Shown piece after piece: positions 44,654 through 55,600 of a stretch of DNA of 64,000 nt. The translations under genes were made by a program, and so were the position numbers. Source of the stretch: Carya illinoinensis (lineage: Eukaryota > Streptophyta > Magnoliopsida > Fagales > Juglandaceae); assembly GCF_018687715.1 (NCBI RefSeq), contig NC_056765.1:1674001-1738000 (forward strand). Direction: 5' to 3'. The notes under the pieces were generated by a model, which saw only the letters and a program-made list of their open reading frames with translations, did no database searches and was not told the DNA's origin. Numbering within the stretch: the first letter of the stretch is position 1; each line of letters opens with the position of its first letter.

Positions 44654-44903
44654 TTTTTTATTTTATTTTTGATAAGTAAAAGGAAATATATTAGATCAAG
44701 AAAATGGTAAGGCCCAAGTACACAGGGGTATACAAAGAGCCTTGCTACAAGCTAAGAGATGCGAAGAGCAGCGTAAAGTTCAGTAAAAGAAGTGTCATTC
44801 AGTACAATAGAGGATATCCATAAGACTAAAGTGTGGTAAAAGAAATCCCTAAAGCCTTACGGAGAACGCTTCTTATCCTCAAAACAACGACTATTCCTTT
44901 TAG
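44654..44903 (-). mobile_element. Short 5'-truncated LINE tail
   Basis: On the minus strand the 3' end reads ttgtatacccctgtgtactt, then ttttacttatc and an A-rich tail. The sequence gaataaatacat flanks it at 44642-44653 and 44904-44915 (12-bp TSD). Only about 250 bp of mostly 3' UTR was copied. The tail resembles that of the DRP1-intron LINE. Confidence 0.85.
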
Positions 44904-45440
44904 GAATAAATACATGTTTAGGAAAAGATCCCTAATCCTCCACTGCACACCTTACTGATGATGAGGTTTTAGGAGAGGAGATTCCAACCATACCATTTAA
45001 TCTTTAATGGCATTGTTGGACGTGAATGCCAGCTGATGACACCCGAAAGTGTCTACTTTCATTATGCTATGGTACATCTTAAAGCCAACCACAGCAGAGT
45101 CCCTCAAGTTGGAATTCGATGGCTCTTCATTTTGCTCTCTCTTTGCAACGGCAAATCATGAATTTTAGAGGGTAAGTCACCGGAGGCAATTCAATCCCTA
45201 ATGTCAAATGATCGGAGTTGGGATTGTCTCGATCAGTTGTTGGAAGATGTGAAGCCAGCGATGAATTCATTCCAAGTCATGGCTAGTTTAGAAGAAAATA
45301 TATCGTTCTTACACATAATTAAAGTATGTAATAATTGGAAAATACTTTTATTTTATAAGATTACAGTATCCCATTATTTAATTAAAAACTCATTTTATAA
45401 TGGATGATGAATATCTTAATAACAACTTATATTCCCATTG

Positions 45441-46363
45441 CAAAACAACAGAATAAGCAAACTGCTTGTAAAAAACACCTCTCCTTCGTTGTTTCTTTCC
45501 TTCGTTTCTCTCCATACTGTTGCCCTTCCACAGTCGGTAGAATTTTTCACCCACTACCAAGCAGAGGGGGTTCGGAGCTTTGGCTTCGACCACCTCCTCC
45601 CCTAGCCAGCCCCAGTGGCTCTATCCATACAGTTTTCCGTTCATCCCTTTTGTTTTTCCGTAGTTTTTGGTTTTGTTTCCTCTCCGTAGCACCGTTTCTT
45701 GCCGATCTTCTGCTTCTGGCATCCTCCTTCACGCACGCGCCGCCTCTACAGCCGCCGATCTTCTTGCTCACAGCAGAAAACTGCATTTTTGCACGACGAG
45801 TTTGATACACGCGAGGCCCTTGCCGTGCACGTTTAATACGCGCAGCCGCGTCCTAGAGCGACTTCTGAGGTTATGCGCGGTCGCTCTGACTTCACCGGCC
45901 TTTGATCCTTCATATCAGCTTGTCTGATCTCCTCCTAAAGTGGCACGTGTTCTCCACGAGCTGCCACAAACAGTGTTGTCCCACCGGCGACCCGGCCTTG
46001 ACTCAGGTTGCTGTCCTATGTTACCGTTCTTCCTAACCCGTGATTAAGACAATGTGATCATGATAGTCTCCTCCAATCGGACCAGATTAGCAAAATGCAG
46101 CGTAGTTCTCTCTACTGCAACTTTTAGTTGTAGCTTTATAGTCTGTTTATCAGACTATGAAAAATCCGCTTTAAAGCGGCATCCCCATGTGAAATTGGGT
46201 TGGAGCCAATCTTTTGGTGAGCTAACCCGCTTTTATTTTCTTTTTAGTACTGCTGTTGTTTGTTTGTTTTGGGAAGATTGTTGAGGACTCCCACCCCACA
46301 AAATCTTGTATCATTGTAATCTCGTAGTTTATCTATGAAATATTTGCTTGCTGAGGAAAAAAA
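45441..46363 (+). mobile_element. ORF-less retroposon with poly-A tail and 17-bp TSD
   Basis: The target-site duplication aacttatattcccattg occurs at 45424-45440 and 46364-46380. The element ends in a 9-base A run just before the right copy. The first half is GC-richer and CT-rich, like a LINE 5' UTR; the end (ctatgaaatatttgcttgct) resembles a retroposon 3' UTR. There is no long recognisable coding frame. It could be an internally deleted LINE or a retroposed transcript. Confidence 0.8.
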
Positions 46364-46639
46364 AACTTATATTCCCATTGGTGCATACAAAGATTATAAT
46401 CTAATTAATTAGACACTAACCACCAAAGGTGAAAAATGCAAAACAAATCTATAAGAAAAAACCATAACAAGTCAAAAGAAAATTGAATAATTAAACATAA
46501 AACACATTCATTTTCATATATTCCCACTAGTACCATCGTCAATAGAACAAAGACACAAGATTTGTGTGACTGCACATATTCAGTGTTCATACTCCTCCAC
46601 TCTTCCCTTTAAATATGTAATTTTAGTTTCTACATATGG

Positions 46640-46662
<23 letters not shown>
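46640..46662. repeat. (TA)n microsatellite
   Basis: A run of about 11 TA units just downstream of the CER1 stop codon. Confidence 0.9.
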
Positions 46663-46671
<9 letters not shown>

Positions 46672-46694
46672 TAAGTAGGTAGTCTCAAGCATGA

Positions 46695-49600
46695 TCAAGC
46701 CGCCGCCGGCGTGGTCAAAGGTCGGAACCCATGTTGGAGACTTGCTTGCCAAACCTTGTCGATGTCAAACATGGTGTTCCCACACTCGTGCACATTCCAC
46801 CCTTCCAAGGCATGCAATATCCCAGCGATACGCCATGCACTCATCACTCTTCTCGGCAGCCAATTCTGCAACATAATCAAAGTTCAGAAAAAAGGGGTAA
46901 GAATTGAAAGATAATTTTAGTTATATTATATCTTGCTTGGATACAAAGATCAACAACAATGTCAGCTGCTAATTGCCAACCTCACAAGAGTGCATGTTGC
47001 TAATTAAAGATGTAGGAGCGATCATTGCTGGTGTGGCCTGGTAAGAGCAATCTTTTCGCAGTTTCTTTGGTGGGAACTGAGAAAAAGGGATGAATAATGT
47101 TCCTTTTGGTGCCTTCTGTTGTTCCTCTTCTATCCATCTATCTCCCACTAAGCATATCTGCAAGATTTCGTTACGTCAAAATGCATACATGTTTGGTATT
47201 GTACAAGGACCCCTATGTATGTATGTATATATATGTATATATGATCAACAATCAAAATGGTGAATTTTAGCTCCAAAAGTGGCGGGCGATTGGACCAATC
47301 TGACAGCCTCGGCAGTGACGGATATCTTGGCATTCCAAGACCAATTCCGGAGGTCCACCAGTTGTGAAATCATGCTTTCCCGGCATCAGCAGAAGCATAG
47401 AACTTAGACGGATACTTGACTATGGTATTCTGATCATGTTTTGCGTTTTATTATATGTACTATATCTTAAATTCTTTTTTATCAATACAAGCTCTTAATT
47501 AAAAATTGCAAAACATTGAATGCTTCTGCTGATGCAAACATGGTGTAAATTGATACTCGGTCCTCTCTCTGTGAGGTGAGGTGCGTCTCTCTGTGAGGAG
47601 AGTTGGAGTCTTTGCAGCGCAAAGGGGGGGGCTAGGAGAGCAGCAAGGAGGATCACTAGAGTATGGAGGAGGCATTACAGAAACAATGGGAGGGCCTCTC
47701 TCTCACGGAACAGGAGAATGATACTGTGAGGGTAGAGGCGACAGTGATGGAACCTCTTGTTGAGAAAGGAAAAAGATGTCTACTACTACAACTCATTGCA
47801 GAACGAGCGGTAAACAAGCAAGCCTTCAAAACAACCATGTCCAAGGTATGGAGACCAGACGGTTGGATTGAGTTCAAGGAAGTAGGTGAAAACAGAATGC
47901 TAGTTGAGTTCCAGTATGAAAGAGACAAGTCGAAGGTCCTACAGGGGAGGCCCTGGTCCTTCGACAGGAACCTAGTATGCGTGTAGGAACTGAAGGGGCA
48001 CGTACCTCTACAAGGCACGACTTTTAACAAGGAGTTCTTCTGGGTCCAGGCACATGACATGCCGATGGCAAGCATGACCAGGCAGACTGGTAGAGAGTTA
48101 TTCTCAGGGATGGACAAGGTGGAAGAAGTTGAAACAGATGACTCAGGATGCGGCTGGGGTAGCTCACTGAGAGCTAGAGTACTAGTCGATATCACAAAGC
48201 CTTTAATCAGAGGGAGATTTTTAGAGGTTGGAGGGACACAACACTGGATCCCATTCAAGTATGAAAGACTACCATTATTTTGCTTTGAGTGTGGAGCAAT
48301 TATACACACCAAGCAATGCCAGGCTGCTAGCAACTATGACAAAGGAGAACAAACACAGCAATACGGGGCCTGGCTAAGGGCAAACCCCCCGAGGGCAGGT
48401 GGAAATGAGCCTCAAAGATATGGGGGCAAGTTGAACCAAACTCCACGACATGGAAACCAGACTGATAGGCAGAGATGGACACCACCTATGGCAGCGCAGG
48501 GGGGGGGAAAGGCACCGGAGGAGGGGGAGGACCAGAAGGAAGCCATGCTAGCAGTGGTACAACCCAAGGTGGGGGACCACCTAGCCCAGCAGGACACTAC
48601 AGCAGGTGGGACACAGAATGAGCAAAAGAAGGCTACGGTTTTTCCTATTTTGGTCAGGCAGTTATCACTAAATAGGAAAGGCCAGCCTGAACCAGCTGGG
48701 GGACAAAACAGAGTAGAGATCAAAAGGGAAAGACCTTCAGTCGAGGAGACACCCTCCCATGACAGCTCCTTGGCTAGTCACATCAGGTCCCTAGACAAGT
48801 TTTTGGACCAACAAATTCATGAGCTAGCAAAAAACAGGATGAAACATACCTGGAAAAGGAGGGCACGTGACAACTCAACCACCACGGCACCTCAGGCTAC
48901 ACTAGTGGAAACATTCCAGGTAGGCCCAAAAAGACAGCTCCACCATGGGAGCTGGACAGAAGAAAAGCTCGGACACAAGAGAAGCAAAACAGAGAAGGAG
49001 GATGGAGTCCAAAAACCAATGGCAGAGGCTGCTAGACAGCCCTGCCCAAAGCCATGAATTGCCTAGCATGGAACTGTCGAGGGCTTGGGAACCCTCGAAC
49101 AGTTAGAGAACTTCGCCTCTTGGTGAAGGAGAAGGTCCCGAGGATGATATTCCTATCTGAAACAAAGTGCAACAGAAACAAGGCCGAAAGAGTGAGGAAT
49201 AGACTGGGTTATGAATGTAGTTTCGTGGTGGATAGTATTGGGAGAAGTGGAGGTTTAGTAATGATGTGGAAACAGGAGCTAAGTGCAGAATTGCACACTT
49301 ACTCTAATAATCACATATCAATGTTAGTGTCAGTAGAAGGGGCTGTCACTCCATGGCGTGTAACTGGTTTCTATGGAAACCCAGTGGTAGAAAAAAGAAG
49401 AGAAAGTTGGGAACTATTAAAGCTACTCAAACCTGTGAGTAATGGACCTTGGCTTTGTATGGGGGATTTCAATGAGATCCTCTGCAATGAAGAAAAGGAA
49501 GGAGCAGCCCCCAGACCTTTCTCTCAAATGGAAAGGTTTAGGGAAGCTTTATATGAATGTGGATTAATAGACATGGGCTTCACTGGTGCAAAGTTCACGT

Positions 49601-52600
49601 GGAGCAACAAGAGGGAAGGTGAAGGTTTCACTAAGGAGAGGCTAGATAGATGTTTTTGCAACAACTCATGGGCCCAACTCTTTGAGAAATGCTTTAACCA
49701 GGTTCTTCCCACGTTAACATCTGACCACTCACCTTTGTTCATCTCTTGCTTTAATCATGAGGAACAGAAGCCTTTAAAAAGGAAGGTGTTTAGATATGAA
49801 GCCTCATGGGGAAAAAAACCAGATTGCAAAAAGTTGATCCAAATGGCATGAACTCACAGCAGGGAGGGTGCAGGGAGCATAAACAGATTCAAGGCCAAAC
49901 TGACAAAATGCCAGCAGACACTATGTTCATGGGCCAAGTCGACAAGAGGTAATATAAAACAGCAACTGGATCATAAAAGGGGTCAGTTACAACAGCTCCA
50001 GGAAGACAATTCTGGAGCTCACAATGGGACTATCAAAGTAATCCAAAAGGAGATAAACGACCTCGTAGAGGAAGAAGAGACTAGCTGGCAGCAAAGGGCA
50101 AAACAAATGTGGCTCAAGAATGGTGATAGGAACTCCAAGTTCTTTCACCACTGTGCATCCCAGAGGAATAACTCAAACGCCATCACAGGAATCTCAGATG
50201 AGAGGGGTAATATGGCAAGGAGTATGGAAGAAATAAGCTGCCTTTTTCAAGACTACTTCAAGAACATCTTCAGCACCTCCAACCCGAGCTGTATAGAAGA
50301 AGCCCTTGAGAATTTTGAGCCCATCATCACAGAGGAGATGAATACCTCTCTAAGGAAAGCTTATAGTGCAGAAGAGATCAAAACAACAGTGTTTGACATA
50401 AATCCATTAAGTTCACCTGGCCCTGATAGCTTCTCGGCTGGATTCTATCAAGACAATTGGGATGTGGTGGGTGAAGACCTGATCATTGCAGTGCAGGAAC
50501 TACTGAAAAACAGAAGAGGATTTAGGCCCATTAATGAGACCTTCATTGCTTTGATCCCAAAGAAGAAGAATCCCAACTTGGTAACAGAATATCGCCCCAC
50601 CAGTCTATGCAATGTAATCTACAAAGTGGCTTCCAAAGTTATTGCAAACAGACTCAAACACCTACTGCCCGACATCATTAGCTCAGCTCAAAGCGCTTTT
50701 GTCCCAGGTAGATTGATCTCAGACAACATCACAGTGGCCTACGAAGCAATGCACTCTATGAAACACAGGATGAGGGGTAAAAAAGAGGGCTACATGGCAC
50801 TAAAACTGGACATGAGCAAGGCTTATGACAGGATCGAGTGGATGTTTCTAGAAGCAGTCCTTAGTAGAATTGGCCTCGAGAAGGAGATGATTGAGCTCAT
50901 CATGCAATGTGTGACCATTGTCCTACTCAATCTTAATAAATGGGAGCCCTCAAATAGCTTTTAACCCCTCTAGAGGATTGAGACAAGGAGATCCACTCTC
51001 TCCTTATCTATTCCTCTTTTGTACTGAAGTATTAGGGCATATTCTTGACAAAGCCGAGGGGAAGGGACTCATCTCAGGGTTTCCTTTTGCAAGAGGGTCA
51101 TTACTAATCAATCACCTCTTTTTTGCAGATGAAAGCTTACTATTTTGTAAAGCTAATGTGCTCGAATGTTGTAGACTTTTGAGACTCCTTAAGATATATG
51201 AGACAGCTTCAGAGCAAAGGCTGAACCTGGACAAGACCACTTTGTTCTTCAGTAGCAATACAGCAGATGAAATCAAGGAAGCAATACTTCATTCAGTTGG
51301 TTTGAGGGAAGCAAGGAGTTATGAGAAGTACCTGGGACTGCCATCATATGTCGGCAAGCACAAAATGGCAGCTTTTCGACCAATCCTGGAGAGTATAAGA
51401 TCTAGAATGCAAAACTGGACAGTTAAGTTCCTGTCACAAGCTGGAAAGGAGGTGCTACTAAAGGCTATAGTCCAAGCAATTCCCACTTATTGCATGAGCA
51501 TCTTCAAGCTACCAAAAACCATATTGAATGCCATCAACAAACTGATGCAACAATTCTGGTGGGGCACAACAGGAAACAAATCAAAAACCTACTGGCTACC
51601 ATGGAAACAATTGGGCAAATCAAAGGAGGAAGGGGGACTCGATTATAGAGACTTTGAACACTTTAACATAGCCATGTTAGCTAAGCAAGGATGGAGAATT
51701 TTGCAACAGCCTCAAAGCCTTGCATCCCAAGTGCTCAAAGCCAAATACTTTTACAAGTCCAACTTTATGCAAGGAAAGTTGGGGAGCAACCCCTCATACT
51801 TATGGAGGAGCATTCTAGCAGCTAGACCTATCCTCATGGAAGGTTTGTTCTGGAACATTGGCAATGGAGAAAAAGTGAAAATTTGGCAAGACAAATGGGT
51901 CCCAAAACCATCATCCTTTAGAGTTCAATCCATAAACAGGGGCCTCGAGGAGAATGCTTTGGTTAGTGATCTAATTGACAAACAAAGCTGTACCTGGAAG
52001 ACTAGTTTAGTACATGAAGTTTTTGAAGCCGAGGAGGCAGAGTTAATCTGTAGAATTCCCATCAGTGTCAACAGCGCTCCTGACCAGTTAGTTTGGAGGG
52101 GTTCAAAAAATGGAATCTTCTCAGTTAAGAGCACCTACCACCTCTTGAATGAAGTAGAAAGCAGGGGACTGGGCCAAGTGTCGAGTAGTAGGCAGGAGCA
52201 AACAATATGGTCAAAGGTTTGGAAATTAAAAGTGCCTAATGCTACCAAAATGTTGCTATGGAGGGCAAGCCTTGAATCTCTGCCAACAAAAAAGAATTTA
52301 TTTAAGAGGAGGATAATAGATTCACCTCTGTGCCCTATGTGCCTCAGCAAAGAAGAAAACGTAACACATGCCCTTTGGTCATGCATATCAGCCCAAGATG
52401 TGTGGGGTGTGGGTCCTAGAAGGTTACAAAAATTTCAAACCCTTGAATCCCCTTTCATTGAAATTATGACACTCATGTTTGAGGCTATGGATGAGGACAC
52501 TATGATTGATTTTGCAGCGATAGTGTGTCAAGTTTGGAAAAGGAGGAACCAGCTGGTTTTTTATGATAGTTTTGCTAACCCAGAAACAGTGATCAGGATG

Positions 52601-55600
52601 GCAAGACAAACAGTTATTGACTTCCAGGAGGCCAACCAAAGCAGTCAGGCAGCTCATCTAAGGACTAACCAACCAGTACCCCAGTGGAATGCCCCACCTC
52701 CAAACTCATACAAAGCTAACTGGGACGCGGCTGTGGACAAGGTGAGATGCAGGATTGGTATAGGGGTAGCGGTCAGGGACTCAACAGGGAGGGTCATTGC
52801 AAGGCTGAAGTCACCCAAGGACTCCTTTCCTGACGCTCATTTAGCCGAGTCAATCGCAGCTCTCAGAGCAGTCACTCTTTGCCAGCGGCTTGGTCTGGAC
52901 AATGTCATTCTGGAAGGGGATGCACAACGGGTGGTGCAAGCAATACAGGGTGGTCATGGTAATGGGGACTCCGCAGGGATGATCATTAGAGACATCAAGC
53001 AACTACTATCGACGAAGCAAAGCTGGTCTGTTAATTTTGTTCCCAGAACATGTAACCAAGTAGCTCACAATCTAGCAAAGGATGCTTTAAAACTCTCTGA
53101 GGAGAGCATTTGTATGGAGACTTAGTCTTCGTGTATTCATCCTACGTGATTATTAATGAAACCAGATGGTTCTTTTCAAAAAAAAAATATCTTAAATTCT
53201 TTTTTATCAATACAAGCTCTTAATTTAAAAAAAAAACACATGTAAAAATATTAAATCCAAGAGGGAACAAGGATTTATTATTATCATCACATGGAGTCAT
53301 GCTTGTTTATGTAACCGCTGCAAATTCTACCTTCTGATTGGTGAAACTTGTCGAAATGACCAAGTTGCTTTTCGACTCGGTGGTAAGTCTTAATCGAAGC
53401 TTCTCATACTCATCTTTGTATAATATTGCCACCTGATCATGATATATATGAGTGTGTAAAAGTGTTAGAATACAAACTGAAAATCGCAAATCACTACAAG
53501 CATATATATGTTAATTTGTTGCAACTTGCAGGGATGATCATATGAAGATTCCTTTAGAGTTCATAACGTATTCAACCGGATGGTTGTCTTCAAATCCCAC
53601 CATGGATCTTATAATTTCAAGATTTATCATTTTCGTGTTTACCATATCTAGTACATTGTTTGAAAGTGATAAATTCTGGTGTGTCAAAAAATTGCTATCA
53701 TTGAATTTCAAGAGAATGATTGAGATTGAAAGAAATTCATTAGAAAATGATAAATTTAATTTTGTTAATTTTTAATACCATGACTTGGTAGGGTTTCAAG
53801 ATCTTTGATCTTTTCTTTCGAGCTAAAATTAGAAAAAAACATTAAAAAAAATCCAAGGGCTTCCCATGGAGGATTGACTTGGCACCTGAATTCCACTTTC
53901 ACACAGAGCACCTGCAATGGCACAAGCAACCTTACTAAGCTTGGCCCTAAGCAGCACTTGAGTTGTTCCTTTTGGAATCCTATTTAGCACCACAGCCACT
54001 GCTAAGCTACTTCCATCCACCAGCCTTATCTTCAGCTGAGGGTACCTTTTGATGTAAAGCTCTCCATTTCTATTCATTTCCTCCCCCTACAAATTTCCAC
54101 AAGTCTAGTATGTTTGTACTGTTCTTTTTGGATTCTTTCGAATATAATAGAAGCTCATGAGGATAAAATATTAAAAGAAGAGTGAGTTCATTAAATTACT
54201 CTAATTTGTACGGTCACTTAATATCATATCAGAGATATTCAAAGATCGGATTTCGCCCATACCAGCAGTATCAATATTGCAGGTTTAGGGAAGATCAGGA
54301 AGGACACAAAAACAAATGAAAATAGAAAAATTATACTCATTATCCTGACACCACATACTACATATAATTTTTTAATTTTTAATTTTTTTCTCTTTCCAAA
54401 TGTGTGGTGCATGGATTATGAGTAGAATAACTCAATTAATTTAGAAAGAATAAAACAAAATAAAATATAATAAAAATAAGTGTAGTGTGTGGTGTGTGGG
54501 TAAAAGTCATGAAAATAACATATTTAAAGATTGGATTTGTACTTGCCTGATTCAGAAGTCCTAGACTCAGCACCTTCACTCCTTTCACTTCAGCATCTAG
54601 TATGGCTTCTTCAATCAAGGTATTGAGGGCTTCTCTTTGCCATTGTACAATGTACTGCAGATTAGAGATGTATAAAAGAATCCGAATCAAATATTTTAGT
54701 ATAACCAACAAAAAATAACCATTAGCAATGCTACTTTTGTTAAAATTTCTCGTCCTACTGATTGATGTGATATATTCTAAATAATTCTATAAATTAATCT
54801 GTGACACATCAACTGGCGTGGTTGGAGATGACAAAATTCAAGATAGAAAACAACATTTTTCAAAAGATATTATAAACAATGATTATGCGAAATGGGAAAT
54901 GTTTTTAACTAATTTTAGTACCTGAATGTTATATCTTGGCACCAACCAAGACTGCAACTTGAGGGCTTTGAAGGTGATCCTCTCAAGAACAAAAGCATGG
55001 CCGTAGATCCCACTTATAATGACAGACCAAAATAAGGTAACAGGCCACAGCAGCCGCAAGTACCATTTGGAGGAGTGGGGCCAAGAGGCCAAGGAGGCAA
55101 ATCCTAGCCTTAGATGATAAATGGATTCGGGTGTCGTAAGATGGGTTAGATGTACAACATCAGGCGACTCTTCTGGCCTTTTGAGTGAAGCCTCGTATAG
55201 GGTATCTGTGGACTTGTCCATGGTCCCATAAACGTAATCGTAGAGAGGCATGAAGAGTGAGTAATTGGTGCGGAACTGGGTGTGATGTAGTGAATGGAAC
55301 CTGTTTGAGAGTCAACACAAACATCATCGTTTATATAAAGTTTTGCAACCGTGAAATCACCGATTGTTTTAAAAGTTAAACTAATGAATGTATAATTAGA
55401 GTTCGAATTCAGTGTCTTTGTTCTGATATCATGTAAAATTACCAATTGTTCAAAAAATTTAATGGTAATAAGTAGATTTTATTATTTATGTTATAGTCTT
55501 CACAGCTACTTGCAAGTTTGTGTGTAGAAATTAAGAGGGTCAAAGGGACTTACGACGGGGTGTAAATGAGGTACTTAAGCGGGGGAAAGATGGAGAAGAG

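Larger units (their letters stand above)
43454..46694. other. Tail-to-tail gap between RGP1 and CER1
   Basis: Holds the RGP1 3' UTR, a LINE tail (44654-44903), an ORF-less retroposon (45441-46363) and a TA microsatellite. A 68-codon frame at 45201-45407 is not recognisable. Confidence 0.55.
47501..53186 (+). mobile_element. Nearly full-length LINE with RNase H domain in a CER1 intron
   Basis: A 5.7 kb element antisense to CER1. It has a 5' UTR, ORF1, ORF2 with endonuclease, reverse transcriptase, zf-RVT and plant-type RNase H, a short 3' UTR and a poly-A tail. An identical 39-bp repeat flanks it (47462-47500 and 53187-53225), beginning atatcttaaattc and ending ctcttaatt. The perfect repeat suggests a fairly recent insertion, yet both ORFs carry disabling changes. 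LINE TSDs are usually 10-20 bp. Confidence 0.93.

Noticed and set aside
45201..45407. 68-codon ORF that could be a gene fragment
   Set aside because: No similarity recognised and it ends in AT-rich sequence.
45404..45927. Overlapping ORFs of up to 133 codons on both strands in the 0.9 kb retroposon
   Set aside because: A consequence of CT-rich composition; no domain and no start context.
47148..47333. 61-codon frame in the CER1 intron
   Set aside because: Starts near an exon and resembles nothing known; ends inside a real exon in another reading.
47656..48333. 225-codon minus-strand ORF opposite LINE ORF1
   Set aside because: Antisense shadow of the coding frame of ORF1.
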